Shown here: piece by piece, positions 27,755 through 37,279 of the stretch | How the letters are laid out: every line of letters starts with the position of its first letter | Position numbering within the stretch: position 1 is the first letter of the stretch | Assembly: GCF_009697225.1 (NCBI RefSeq) | Contig: NZ_WIND01000005.1 | Coordinates: 62,001-126,000 of the forward strand | DNA length: 64,000 nucleotides | Source: Halovulum marinum | GTDB lineage: Bacteria > Pseudomonadota > Alphaproteobacteria > Rhodobacterales > Rhodobacteraceae | Direction: 5' to 3' | The notes under the pieces: model-generated | What the model was told of the DNA's origin: nothing | The model's input: the letters and a program-made list of their open reading frames with translations, nothing else | The model's database searches: none | Translations under genes and position numbers: made by a program

Positions 27755-30205
27755 ATGGCCGGAGAGCTGCCGATCGTCGCCGTGCTGGGGGCGGTGGTGG
27801 ACGCGGTGCGCGGCGCCGGCGCCTGCGTCGTGCAGGCCCCGCCCGGCGCCGGCAAGACCACGCAGGTGCCGCTGGCGCTGGACGCTGCCGGCGTGGTGCG
27901 GGGCAAGATCCTGATGCTGGAGCCGCGCCGCGTCGCCGCCCGCGCCGCCGCCGAGCGGCTGGCCGAGCTGCTGGGCGAGGCGCCGGGCGGCGCGGTCGGC
28001 TACCGGATGCGCGGCGCCTCGGTCGCCGGCAGCCGGATCGAGGTGATCACCGAAGGCATCCTGACGCGGATGCTGCAGGCCGACCCGGAGCTGAGCGGCG
28101 TCGGCTGCGTGATCTTCGACGAGTTCCACGAGCGCGCCCTGCAGGCCGATCTGGGCCTGGCGCTGGTGCTGGAGGTGCGCGGCGCACTGCGCGAGGATCT
28201 GGCGGTGCTGGCGATGTCGGCGACGCTGGACGCCGGGTTCGTCGCCGGGCTGATCGGCGGCGCGCCGGTGGTGACCTCGCAAGGGCGGGCGTTCCCGGTC
28301 GAGACGCGCTATCTGGAGCGGCCCCTGGGGCCGGGGACGCTGGTCGGGCGCGGGTTCGTCTCGGGCGCGGTGGAGCTGGTGCAGCGCGCGGCGGCCGAGA
28401 CGACGGGCGACATGCTGGTGTTCCTGCCGGGGCAGGGCGAGATCGGCCGCGTCGCCGGCGCGCTGAAGCTCGACGCCGAGGTGCTGCCGCTGCACGGCGG
28501 GCTGCCGTTCAAGGCGCAGCGGGCGGCGTTGCGGCCCGGTCAGGGGCGGCGGGTGGTGCTGGCCACGGCGATCGCCGAGACCTCGCTGACGATTCCGGGG
28601 GTGCGCGTGGTCGTCGACTGCGGCCGCGCGCGGCGGGCGCGGCTGGACCCGGCGAGCGGCATGTCGCGGCTGGTGACCGAGCGCGTCACCCGCGCCGAGT
28701 CCGAGCAGCGCCGGGGCCGCGCCGGGCGCGTCGCCGAGGGCATCTGCTACCGGATGTGGGCGAAGGGCGAGGAGGGCGCGCTGGCGCCCTTTCCGCCGCC
28801 CGAGATCGAGACCGCCGATCTGGTGCCGCTGGCGCTGGAGCTGGCGATCTGGGGGGCGGCGGACCCGGCGGGACTGCCGTTCCCGACGCCGCCCGCGCCC
28901 GCCGCCTATGCCGTGGCGCGGCAGCTGCTGGCCGAGCTGGGGGCGCTGGATGCGGGCGGCGCGCTGACCGACAGGGGCCGGGCGATGGGCGCGCTGCCGG
29001 TACACCCGCGGCTGGCGCGGATGCTGCTGGAGGGCGGCGCCGCGGCGGCGGATCTGGCCGCGCTGGCCGAGGCCCGCGATCCGCTGCCGGGTGCGCCCGC
29101 CGACATGGGTCTGCGGCTGGAGGCGCTGGCCGACACCGCGCGGTTCGAGGCGACGCGGCCGTATCGCGCCGACCGCGGCCGGCTGGGCGAGATCCGCGCC
29201 GAGGCGAAGCGGCTGCGCCGTCTGGCGCCGGACGGGCGGGCGCTGTCGCCCGGCGCGATGGCGGCGCTGGCCTGGCCGGACCGGGTCGGCCTGCGGCGGC
29301 CGGGGGACGATCCGCGCTACCTGCTGTCGGGCGGCTCGGGGGCGTTTCTCGATCCGGGCGACACGCTGGGCGGGCAGCGGATGCTGGTGGCGCTGGACCT
29401 CGACGGCGACCGGCGCGAGGCGCGGATCCGGCGCGCGCTGCCGGTGCAGGAGGCCGACCTGCGGGCGCTGTTCGCGGACCGCATCACCGAGCAGAAGCTG
29501 TGCCGCTGGTCGCGGCGGCACCGGCAGGTTGAGGCGCGGGTGCAGGAGCGCCTTGGCGCGCTGGTGCTGTCGGACAGCGCCTGGAAGGACGCGCCCGACG
29601 ACGCCCGCATCCCGGCGCTGCTGGAGGGGGTGCGGGACCTCGGGCTGCCGGCGCTGAACTGGAGCGCGGCGGCGCAGGGGCTGCGGGCGCGGGCGGAATG
29701 GCTGCGGCGCGCGGGCGCGGATCTGCCGGACATGGGCGAGCAGGCGCTGCTGGGTGCGCTGGAGGACTGGCTGGCGCCGTTCCTGCCGGGCGTGCGCAGC
29801 TTCGGCGCGCTGGCGGCGATGGACCTGCACCCGGCGCTGGCCGCGCGGCTGGGCCCGGCCGGCGAGGCGGCGCTGCGGCAGCGTGCGCCGACGCATTTCA
29901 CCGCGCCCACCGGGACCAACGTGCGCATCGACTATTCCGGCGCGCAGCCGGAAATCGCCATCCGCCTGCAGGAGATGTTCGGCCTGGCGACGCACCCGTC
30001 GGTGGCCGGCGTGCCGTTGCTGGTGACGCTGCTGTCGCCGGCGCAGCGCCCGGTGCAGACCACCGCCGATCTGCCGGGGTTCTGGGCGTCGGGCTATGCC
30101 GACGTGCGCAAGGACCTGCGCGGGCGCTACCCGAAACACCCCTGGCCCGAGGATCCGCTGGCCGCCGCGCCGACGCGGCGCGCGAAACGGGCGGGGCAGG
30201 GGTGA
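27755..30205 (+). CDS. hrpB: ATP-dependent helicase HrpB (DEAH family)
   Basis: 816-residue superfamily 2 helicase; the family length is about 820. Motif I APPGAGKT is at residues 28-35. Motif II is DEFH in FDEFHERALQADLGLAL. Motif III is SAT, and motif VI is QRRGRAGRVAEG. The HrpB C-terminal domain includes HFTAPTGTNVRIDYSG and the closing ASGYADVRKDLRGRYPKHPWPEDP. It is cytoplasmic; a role in RNA metabolism is assumed. The start is the ATG 2 bases after the upstream stop. Confidence 0.96.
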   Translation: MAGELPIVAVLGAVVDAVRGAGACVVQAPPGAGKTTQVPLALDAAGVVRGKILMLEPRRVAARAAAERLAELLGEAPGGAVGYRMRGASVAGSRIEVITEGILTRMLQADPELSGVGCVIFDEFHERALQADLGLALVLEVRGALREDLAVLAMSATLDAGFVAGLIGGAPVVTSQGRAFPVETRYLERPLGPGTLVGRGFVSGAVELVQRAAAETTGDMLVFLPGQGEIGRVAGALKLDAEVLPLHGGLPFKAQRAALRPGQGRRVVLATAIAETSLTIPGVRVVVDCGRARRARLDPASGMSRLVTERVTRAESEQRRGRAGRVAEGICYRMWAKGEEGALAPFPPPEIETADLVPLALELAIWGAADPAGLPFPTPPAPAAYAVARQLLAELGALDAGGALTDRGRAMGALPVHPRLARMLLEGGAAAADLAALAEARDPLPGAPADMGLRLEALADTARFEATRPYRADRGRLGEIRAEAKRLRRLAPDGRALSPGAMAALAWPDRVGLRRPGDDPRYLLSGGSGAFLDPGDTLGGQRMLVALDLDGDRREARIRRALPVQEADLRALFADRITEQKLCRWSRRHRQVEARVQERLGALVLSDSAWKDAPDDARIPALLEGVRDLGLPALNWSAAAQGLRARAEWLRRAGADLPDMGEQALLGALEDWLAPFLPGVRSFGALAAMDLHPALAARLGPAGEAALRQRAPTHFTAPTGTNVRIDYSGAQPEIAIRLQEMFGLATHPSVAGVPLLVTLLSPAQRPVQTTADLPGFWASGYADVRKDLRGRYPKHPWPEDPLAAAPTRRAKRAGQG

Positions 30206-30296
30206 CCCCGGATCAACCCCGCGCCGCCATGCGCGACACGTGCGCGGCGGCCTGCTAGGCTCGACCCACAGAAACGACACCCGGGAGTTGCGACAA

Positions 30297-31727
30297 ATGC
30301 AGTTGGCCAAGGAACCTTCCTTCCGTCAGTCCGTGGACATCATGTTCAACCGCGCCGCGTCGCTGGTCGAACTGCCGCCCGGGCTGAAGGAGAAGATCCG
30401 CGTCTGCAACGCCACCTACACCGTGCGCTTCGGCGTGCGGCTGCGGGGCGAGCTGCACACCTTCACCGGCTACCGCTCGGTGCATTCCGAGCACATGGAG
30501 CCGGTCAAGGGCGGGATCCGCTACGCCACCAGCGTCAACCAGGACGAGGTCGAGGCGCTGGCGGCGCTGATGACCTACAAGTGCGCGCTGGTCGAGACGC
30601 CGTTCGGCGGCTCGAAGGGCGGGCTGTGTATCGATCCGACCGAGTGGGACGCGCACGAGCTGGAACTGATCACCCGCCGCTTCGCCTACGAGCTGACCAA
30701 GCGCGACCTGATCAACCCGGCGCAGAACGTGCCCGCCCCCGACATGGGCACGGGCGAGCGCGAGATGGCATGGATCGCCGACCAGTACCGGCGGATGAAC
30801 ACCACCGACATCAACGCCAGCGCCTGCGTCACCGGCAAGCCGACCCATGCCGGCGGCATCCAGGGCCGCACCGAGGCCACCGGCCGCGGCGTGCAGTACG
30901 CGCTGCAGGAGTTCTTCCGCCACCCCGAGGACGTGCGCACCGCCGGGCTGGACGGCGGGCTCGGCGGCAAGCGGGTCATCGTCCAGGGCCTGGGCAACGT
31001 CGGCTACCACGCTGCGCTGTTCCTGTCCGAGGAGGACGGCGCGCTGATCACCGGGGTGATCGAGCGCGACGGCGCCGTGGTCAACGAGAGCGGCCTGAAC
31101 ATCGCCGCGCTGCGCCTGCACATGGCCGAGACCGGCGGCGTGCGCGGCTTCGAGGGCGCGACCTTCGTCGAGCGCGGCTCGGAGGTGCTGGAATATTCCT
31201 GCGATATCCTGATTCCGGCGGCGCTGGAAGGCGTGATCAACATGCAGAACGCCGAGCACATCCGCGCGCCGCTGATCATCGAGGCCGCCAACGGCCCGGT
31301 CACCGCCGGCGCCGACGACATCCTGCGCAAGCGCGGCTGCGTCATCGTGCCGGACATGTTCGCCAACGCCGGCGGCGTCACCGTCAGCTATTTCGAATGG
31401 GTCAAGAACCTCAGCCACATCCGCTTCGGCCGGATGCAGCGCCGACAGGAGGAAGCCCGCCACATGCTGATCGTCGACGAGCTGGACCGGCTGTCGAAGA
31501 GCCACGACCTGGAGTGGACGCTGGGCAAGGACTTCCGCACCAAGTACCTGCGCGGCGCGGGCGAGCTGGAGCTGGTGCGCTCGGGGCTCGACGACACCAT
31601 GCGCGGCGCCTACCAGGCGATGCGCGAGGTCTGGCACACCCGCCAGGACGTGCCGGACCTGCGCACCGCCGCCTATCTGGTCTCGATCGAGCGGGTGGCG
31701 CTGAGCTACCAGTCGAAGGGGCTGTAG
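30297..31727 (+). CDS. Glu/Leu/Phe/Val dehydrogenase (NAD-type glutamate dehydrogenase)
   Basis: 476-residue oxidative deaminase that links glutamate and 2-oxoglutarate. The substrate and catalytic region EPVKGGIRYATSVNQDEV and KCALVETPFGGSKGG is intact. The nucleotide motif reads VQGLGNVGYHAAL, and IEAANGPVT is conserved. It is monocistronic, with GGGAG 7 bases before the ATG. A stem-loop lies between it and the convergent gene. Confidence 0.95.
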   Translation: MQLAKEPSFRQSVDIMFNRAASLVELPPGLKEKIRVCNATYTVRFGVRLRGELHTFTGYRSVHSEHMEPVKGGIRYATSVNQDEVEALAALMTYKCALVETPFGGSKGGLCIDPTEWDAHELELITRRFAYELTKRDLINPAQNVPAPDMGTGEREMAWIADQYRRMNTTDINASACVTGKPTHAGGIQGRTEATGRGVQYALQEFFRHPEDVRTAGLDGGLGGKRVIVQGLGNVGYHAALFLSEEDGALITGVIERDGAVVNESGLNIAALRLHMAETGGVRGFEGATFVERGSEVLEYSCDILIPAALEGVINMQNAEHIRAPLIIEAANGPVTAGADDILRKRGCVIVPDMFANAGGVTVSYFEWVKNLSHIRFGRMQRRQEEARHMLIVDELDRLSKSHDLEWTLGKDFRTKYLRGAGELELVRSGLDDTMRGAYQAMREVWHTRQDVPDLRTAAYLVSIERVALSYQSKGL

Positions 31728-31731
31728 GCCC

Positions 31732-31769
31732 GGCCGCGGGACCGGTTCCGGGACCGGCGCCTCGCGGCC
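31732..31769. terminator. Possible hairpin between convergent genes
   Basis: GGCCGCG (31732-31738) can pair with CGCGGCC (31763-31769) around a 24-nt loop. The loop itself contains a repeated GGGACCGG. There is no T-run. It lies in the 65-base gap between the glutamate dehydrogenase gene and the converging membrane protein gene. Confidence 0.35.
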
Positions 31770-31792
31770 CCGGCGCGCCTCGGGGACTCGGG

Positions 31793-32278
31793 CTAGTCGG
31801 GGAAGTGGCCGGCCTTCATCAGCGCGATCACGTCGGCCATCTGCCGCGCCGCCTTGCCCGAGGTCGCGCCGCCGACGCCGACGCGGGTGCCCAGCCGCCA
31901 CCAGACGCCCGGCACCCAGGCCCGCGGCGCCGGTTCGGTCAGCTTCAGCGAGAACCCGTTCGAGGGCTTGAAGGCGAAGGCGCCGCGCTGCACCGCCTCG
32001 ATCCGGTCCAGATCGGCGATCGTGCGCCCGGCGCTGTCGCGCAGCCCGCCGCGGGTCAGCACCACGTCGGTCCCGGTGGCGCGCCACACCGCCGCCGCCT
32101 GCCACAGCGCGCCGGCGCCCAGGATCGCCAGCAGGGCCTGGATCAGCAGCTGCCGCTCGGGCAGGGTCAGCGCCACCCAGATCAGCAGCAGGCCCAGCGC
32201 GACCTGCACCGCGACGCTGAACACCCGGCGGGCGCGCGAGACACGGAGGATGGCGATGGGCTCGTCGGGATCGGTCAT
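31793..32278 (-). CDS. Membrane protein of unknown function
   Basis: 161 residues with two closely spaced hydrophobic helices near the N-terminus (VFSVAVQVALGLLLIWVALTL and LLIQALLAILGAGALWQAAAVW). A cytoplasmic PH-like beta domain follows (VVLTRGGLRDSAGRTIADLDRIEAVQRGAFAFKPSNGFSLKL). The layout suggests a small membrane-anchored protein. The family is not recognised. It converges with the glutamate dehydrogenase gene. Confidence 0.75.
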   Translation of the reverse strand: MTDPDEPIAILRVSRARRVFSVAVQVALGLLLIWVALTLPERQLLIQALLAILGAGALWQAAAVWRATGTDVVLTRGGLRDSAGRTIADLDRIEAVQRGAFAFKPSNGFSLKLTEPAPRAWVPGVWWRLGTRVGVGGATSGKAARQMADVIALMKAGHFPD

Positions 32279-32368
32279 GCCGCGCCTCTTACGGCAGCGG
32301 CGCGCCGGGCGGAAGGGGGCGCGTGCGCCGGTCACGATTTCGCCGGATTGGCGTGGTCTGGCAGCGGC

Positions 32369-32653
32369 ATGGATGGAACACCACCGACACGCCGGGGGCG
32401 GGTGACGATCGGCACGCGGATGCCGCCGTGGCTGCCGCGGCCGCTGCACGCGCCGGCGCGGGTGCTGCTGGGGCTGGCGCTGGGCGCCGCGCTGCTGCTG
32501 TACGCCGGCGCGCTGGCGCTGCTGGCGGACCGGGTGCTGGTCGGCTGGGCGCAGGGCGCGCTGCCGGCGCCGGCGCTGGCCGGGCTGCTGGCGCTGCTGG
32601 CCGCCGGCCCGCTGCTGAAGCGGATCCTGGTCCGGCGCCGGCCGCGCCGCTGA
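32369..32653 (+). CDS. Possible small membrane protein
   Basis: 94 residues if the ATG at 32369 is used, or 77 from the ATG at 32420. There are two hydrophobic helices (VLLGLALGAALLLYAGALALLA and PALAGLLALLAAGPLLKRIL) and a basic tail RRRPRR. No strong ribosome-binding site is seen for either start, so this is a weak prediction supported only by the plausible topology and by the lack of a competing gene. Confidence 0.4.
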   Translation: MDGTPPTRRGRVTIGTRMPPWLPRPLHAPARVLLGLALGAALLLYAGALALLADRVLVGWAQGALPAPALAGLLALLAAGPLLKRILVRRRPRR

Positions 32654-32760
32654 GCGTCGTCGCCGCTGCGGAAACAATCCGGTGCGGGCGCACGGCCATG
32701 GCGCCGGCGCCGGCGACGGCCCATATTGGGGGAAACCGTTCATTCGAAAGGAGGGACGCG

Positions 32761-33678
32761 ATGTCCTTCAGACCCGTGAAATCCGAGACCCGCGCGCAAC
32801 CCGCGATCGAGGGCGCCGGCGTGCACCTGCACCGCGTCTTCGGCTTCGGCGACCCGGCCGAGGCCGACCCGTTCCTGCTGCTCGACGATTTCCGCAACGA
32901 CGACCCGGCGGCCTATGCCAAGGGCTTTCCCTGGCACCCGCACCGGGGGATCGAGACCATCACCTATGTCCTGGAAGGGGAGGTCGAGCATTCCGACAGC
33001 CTGGGCAACCGCGGCGTGCTGGGCCCGGGCAGCGTGCAGTGGATGACCGCCGGCAGCGGCATCCTGCACCAGGAGATGCCGCGCGGGAACCCGAAGGGGC
33101 AGATGCACGGCTTCCAGCTGTGGGCGAACCTGCCCTCGGCGCACAAGATGACCGCGCCGCGCTATCAGGACATCCAGGGCAGCGACATCCCGGTCGTGGT
33201 CGAGGACGACGGCACGTCCGTGCGGGTGATCACCGGCGCCTTCTGGGGCCAGCGCGGCCCGGTCGACGGCATCGCCGCCGATCCGGTGTATCTGGACGTC
33301 AGCGTGCCGCCGAACGTGCGCCGCAGCCTGCCGGTGGACACCTACGCCAACGCCTTCGCCTATGTCTTCGCGGGCTCGGGCACGTTCCGCGACGCCTCGC
33401 ACCCGCAGGGCGTGCGGGTCGAGAAGGAATACCGCGGCGAGGAGCTGAACATCCGCGATCTGACCGGCAACCGGACGCTGGTGCGCTTCGACAGCGGCGA
33501 CGAGATCACCGTGCAGGCCGGCCCCGAGGGGATGCGCTTCCTGCTGGTCACCGGCACGCCGATCCGCGAGCCGGTCGCCTGGCAGGGGCCGATCGTGATG
33601 AACACCCGCACCGAGCTGATGCAGGCGATGCGCGATCTGCAGAACGGCACCTTCATCCAGGCCGAGGCGCAGGGCTGA
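32761..33678 (+). CDS. Pirin family protein
   Basis: 305-residue bicupin. The N-terminal cupin keeps the metal ligands His59 and His61 (WHPHRGIET), His103 and Glu105 (ILHQEM), matching iron-binding pirins such as YhhW, some of which oxidise quercetin. AAAGGAGG precedes the ATG. It stands alone between a possible small gene and the BMP-type ABC operon. The substrate is unknown. Confidence 0.93.
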   Translation: MSFRPVKSETRAQPAIEGAGVHLHRVFGFGDPAEADPFLLLDDFRNDDPAAYAKGFPWHPHRGIETITYVLEGEVEHSDSLGNRGVLGPGSVQWMTAGSGILHQEMPRGNPKGQMHGFQLWANLPSAHKMTAPRYQDIQGSDIPVVVEDDGTSVRVITGAFWGQRGPVDGIAADPVYLDVSVPPNVRRSLPVDTYANAFAYVFAGSGTFRDASHPQGVRVEKEYRGEELNIRDLTGNRTLVRFDSGDEITVQAGPEGMRFLLVTGTPIREPVAWQGPIVMNTRTELMQAMRDLQNGTFIQAEAQG

Positions 33679-33699
33679 GCGCCGCGCGCCGGGGCGGAC

Positions 33700-34644
33700 C
33701 TAGCGTTCGCCCCGGCGGTAGGGCTTCATCAGCGCCTGCGGCACCCGCGCGCGGCGCGACATCACCACCAGCGCCACGATCGACAGCACATAGGGCATCA
33801 TCAGGAACAGCTGGTACGGCACCGCCTTGCCGAACACCGTCTGCAGCCGCAGCTGGTAGGCGTCGAACAGCGCGAACAGCAGCGCCCCCAGCAGCGCCCG
33901 CAGCGGCACCCAGGTCGAGAACACCACCAGCGCGATACAGACCCAGCCGCGCCCCTGCACCATCGTCGGAAAGAAGCTGTTGAACGCCGCCAGCGTCAGG
34001 AACGCGCCGCCCATCGCCATCAGCGCGCTGCCGGCCATGATCGCGCCGTAGCGCAGGCGGATCGGGTTCAGGCCCTGCGCCTCGGCGGCGTGCGGGTTCT
34101 CGCCGGTCATGCGCACCGCCAGCCCCAGCGGCGTGCGCGCCATCAGGTAACCGAGGCCCAGCGCCGCGCCGATCGCCAGGTAGGTCGGCGTGGTCTGGGT
34201 GAACAGCGTCGGGCCCAGCACCGGCAGCTCGGACAGCAGCGGGATCGCCACCGGACGGAACGGCTCGACCGTGGGCGGCGTGCCCTGCACCTCGACCGCC
34301 AGCCGGAACAGGTAGTAGCTGAAGCTGGAGGCGAACAGCGTGATCCCGAGGCCGGTGACGTGCTGCGACAGGCCCAGGCTGACCGTCATCCCCGCATGCA
34401 GCAGCCCGAACGCCGCGCCCGAGACGGCGGCGGCCAGCATCCCCAGCCACAGGTCGCCGCCCTGGTACACCGTCAGCCAGCCGATCATCGCGCCGAAGGT
34501 CATGATCCCCTCGATGCCGAGGTTCAGCACCCCGGCGCGCTCGCACAGCAGCGCGCCCAGCGTGCCGAAGATCAGCGGCGTCGCGATCCGCAGCACCGAG
34601 GACCACAGGCCCAGGGTCAGAAGGATGTCGGCAAGCTCGCTCAT
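33700..34644 (-). CDS. ABC transporter permease, BMP/nucleoside type, second subunit
   Basis: 314-residue inner-membrane permease with about eight helices. It carries the family motif LCERAGVLNLGIEGIMTFGAMIGW near the N-terminus and GENPHAAEAQGLNPIRLRYGAIMAGSALMAMGGA. It is the last gene of the four-gene importer. Its ATG overlaps the stop of the preceding permease (ATGA). The family imports purine or pyrimidine nucleosides. Confidence 0.93.
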   Translation of the reverse strand: MSELADILLTLGLWSSVLRIATPLIFGTLGALLCERAGVLNLGIEGIMTFGAMIGWLTVYQGGDLWLGMLAAAVSGAAFGLLHAGMTVSLGLSQHVTGLGITLFASSFSYYLFRLAVEVQGTPPTVEPFRPVAIPLLSELPVLGPTLFTQTTPTYLAIGAALGLGYLMARTPLGLAVRMTGENPHAAEAQGLNPIRLRYGAIMAGSALMAMGGAFLTLAAFNSFFPTMVQGRGWVCIALVVFSTWVPLRALLGALLFALFDAYQLRLQTVFGKAVPYQLFLMMPYVLSIVALVVMSRRARVPQALMKPYRRGER

Positions 34645-35690
34645 CGGCGCACCCGGTAGCTGGTGAAGAACAGCGCCACCAGCATGGTCAGCAGCGCCAG
34701 CGAGACGGTGACGTCGGCGATGAAGCTGGGCACGTCCAGCGCCCGGCTCATGCCGTCGGCGCCGACGAACATGGTGGCGACGAACAGCGCGGCGAAGATC
34801 ACCCCGATCGGGTTCAGCGCCGCCAGCATCGCCACCACGATGCCGGAATAGCCGAAGCCCGGCGACAGGTCGGTCGAGACGTAGCCCTTCACCCCCAGCA
34901 CCTCGACCGCGCCGGCCAGCCCGGCGAGCCCGCCCGACAGGCAGGCGACCAGCAGCAGCGTGCGGCCGATGGGAACGCCGGAAAACCGCGCCGCGGCGGC
35001 GTTCAGGCCCGCCGCCCGCGACTGCAGGCCGAACACCGTCGCCCGGTTCACGACGAACACCGCCAGCGCCGCCAGCACGGCGACCAGCAGCCCGGCGTGC
35101 AGGCGCGAGCGCGGCACGATCTGCGGCAGCATCGCCTCTTCGGCCACCGGCACCGACTGCGGCCAGCCGAACGCCAGCGGGTCGCGCAGGAACCCCTCGA
35201 CCGCCAGCGAGACGAACAGCAGCACGATGAAGTTCAGCAGCAGCGTCGTCACCACCTCGTCGACGCCGAAGCGCAGCCGCAGGAACACCGGCACCAGCAG
35301 CAGCACCATGCCCGCCACCGCCCCCGCCGCCATCAGCGCCGGGATCAGCAGCGCGGGCGGCAGGCCCGCCGGGGTCGCGGCGCCCAGCGCCACCACCGCC
35401 AGCGCCCCGGCGTAGAGCTGGCCCTCGGCGCCGATGTTCCAGACCTGCGCGCGGAACGCGACCGCGGCGGCGAGGCCGGTGAAGATCAGCGGCGTGGCGC
35501 GGGTCAGCGTCTCGGTCGCCGACAGCCGCGAGCCGAAGGCGCCGGTCAGGATCCGCCCATAGGCCTCGAGCACCGGCGCGCCGGCCAGCGCGATCAGCAC
35601 CCCGGCGATGGCCAGCGCCAGCGCCATCGCCGCCACCGGCGCGCCGACCAGCCACAGCGGCGAGACCTTCTGCCGGCGTTCAAACCGCAT
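34641..35690 (-). CDS. ABC transporter permease, BMP/nucleoside type, first subunit
   Basis: 349-residue inner-membrane permease with the family signatures FRAQVWNIGAEGQLYAGALA, RFGVDEVVTTLLLNFI and GFGYSGIVVAMLAALNPIG. It overlaps the ATPase gene by 11 bases at its start and the second permease by 4 at its end, so the three genes are translationally linked. Confidence 0.93.
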   Translation of the reverse strand: MRFERRQKVSPLWLVGAPVAAMALALAIAGVLIALAGAPVLEAYGRILTGAFGSRLSATETLTRATPLIFTGLAAAVAFRAQVWNIGAEGQLYAGALAVVALGAATPAGLPPALLIPALMAAGAVAGMVLLLVPVFLRLRFGVDEVVTTLLLNFIVLLFVSLAVEGFLRDPLAFGWPQSVPVAEEAMLPQIVPRSRLHAGLLVAVLAALAVFVVNRATVFGLQSRAAGLNAAAARFSGVPIGRTLLLVACLSGGLAGLAGAVEVLGVKGYVSTDLSPGFGYSGIVVAMLAALNPIGVIFAALFVATMFVGADGMSRALDVPSFIADVTVSLALLTMLVALFFTSYRVRR

Positions 35691-37206
35691 CGTCCAGCCC
35701 CTGCCATTCGCCCGCCATCATCAGCCCCAGGCGCCGCGCGTCCAGCCGGTCGGTCGCCACCGGCGGCGACAGCCGGCCCCTGACGATCGCCTGCGCGCGG
35801 TCGGCCAGCGCCAGCACCTCGTCCAGGTCTTCCGAGATCAGGATCACGCCGCAGCCCTTGGCGCGGGCGGCCAGGATCTCGGCGTGGACGGCGGCGATCG
35901 CGCCCTCGTCCAGGCCGCGGGTCGGCTGCGCCGCGATCAGCAGGCGCGGCGCGTCCCACAGGTTGCGGCCGAAGATCAGCTTCTGCATGTTGCCGCCCGA
36001 CAGCTGCCGCGTCGGCGTGTCGGGCGTGCCGCCGCGCAGATCGAACCGCTCGATCACCTTGCCGCAGAAGGCGCGGGCGGCGGCGCGGCGCACCAGCCCG
36101 CGGCGGGCGAAGCGCGGATCGCCGATCCGCTCCAGCACCGCGTTCTGCCACAGCGGGAATTCGCCCACCGCGCCCTCGGTATTGCGGTCCTCGGGGATCC
36201 GGCCGACGCCCATGCCGACCAGCGCGCGCGGCGTCAGGCCGGTGGCGTCCCGGCCCAGCAGCGTGACCTCGCCTGCGTCGGCGCGGGCCAGCCCGGACAG
36301 CAGCTGCGCCAGCGTGGTCTGGCCGTTGCCCGAGACGCCGATGATGCCCAGCACCTCGCCGGCGCGCAGCGCGAAGTCGACGCCGTGCAGGCGGGTGGCG
36401 CCCGGCACGCCGGCGGTGACGCCGCGGGCGCGCACGATCACCTCGCCGGGGGTGCCGGCCCCGCGCACCGGGCGGGTGACGCGGCGGCCGACCATCAGTT
36501 CGGCCAGTTCCTCGCGGCTGGTGGCAACGGTGGCGCGTTCGGCCACGACGCGGCCGCCGCGCAGCACCACCACGCGGTCGGCGGCGGACAGCACCTCGTG
36601 CAGCTTGTGCGAGATGAAGATGATCGACAGCCCCTGGCCCGCCATGCCGCGCAGGGTGGCGAACAGGCGCTCGGCCTCGGGGCGGGTCAGCACCGCGGTG
36701 GGCTCGTCCAGGATCAGGATCCGGGCGCGGTTGTAGAGCGCCTTGAGGATCTCGACCCGCTGCCGCTCGCCCACCGACAGCGCCGAGACGCGGGCGTCCG
36801 GATCGACCGCCAGGCCGAAACGCTCGGCCAGTTCGGCCAGCCGGGCGCGGGCGGCGCGGGTGCGGCTGGCCGGCGCGAACAGGCTTTCGGTGCCGGTCAT
36901 CACGTTCTCCAGCACCGTCAGGTTCGGCGCCAGGGTGAAGTGCTGGTGCACCATGCCGACGCCGGCGCCGATGGCGTCGCGGGGCCGGCCCAGCGTCAGG
37001 TCGCGGCCGTCGACGCGCACCCGGCCGGCGTCGGGCATGTAGTGGCCGAACAGGATGTTCATCAGCGTGGTCTTGCCGGCGCCGTTCTCGCCCAGCAGCG
37101 CCAGCACCTCGCCGCGGGCGAGACTGATCGAGATGTCCTGGTTCGCGGCGACCGGGCCGAAGGCTTTCGAGATCCCGTCGAGGTGCAGAATGGGGGTGCC
37201 TGCCAT
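35680..37206 (-). CDS. ABC transporter ATP-binding protein with two ATPase domains (BMP/nucleoside type)
   Basis: 508-residue tandem ATPase. Domain 1 has Walker A GENGAGKTT, signature LSVGERQ and Walker B LILDEPTAVL. Domain 2 is degenerate as usual for this family: GVSGNGQTT replaces the lysine of Walker A, LSGGNMQK is the signature, and LLIAAQPTRGLDEG replaces the catalytic DE. It energises the nucleoside-like importer. It starts 73 bases after the binding-protein stop. Confidence 0.95.
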   Translation of the reverse strand: MAGTPILHLDGISKAFGPVAANQDISISLARGEVLALLGENGAGKTTLMNILFGHYMPDAGRVRVDGRDLTLGRPRDAIGAGVGMVHQHFTLAPNLTVLENVMTGTESLFAPASRTRAARARLAELAERFGLAVDPDARVSALSVGERQRVEILKALYNRARILILDEPTAVLTRPEAERLFATLRGMAGQGLSIIFISHKLHEVLSAADRVVVLRGGRVVAERATVATSREELAELMVGRRVTRPVRGAGTPGEVIVRARGVTAGVPGATRLHGVDFALRAGEVLGIIGVSGNGQTTLAQLLSGLARADAGEVTLLGRDATGLTPRALVGMGVGRIPEDRNTEGAVGEFPLWQNAVLERIGDPRFARRGLVRRAAARAFCGKVIERFDLRGGTPDTPTRQLSGGNMQKLIFGRNLWDAPRLLIAAQPTRGLDEGAIAAVHAEILAARAKGCGVILISEDLDEVLALADRAQAIVRGRLSPPVATDRLDARRLGLMMAGEWQGLDDAV

Positions 37207-37279
37207 GCGCTGCCCGAGTGTTGCTGGGGGACCCGGCGCGGGGCGCGCGCCGGGCCGGTCGGTGGTGGCCCTGCCGGGG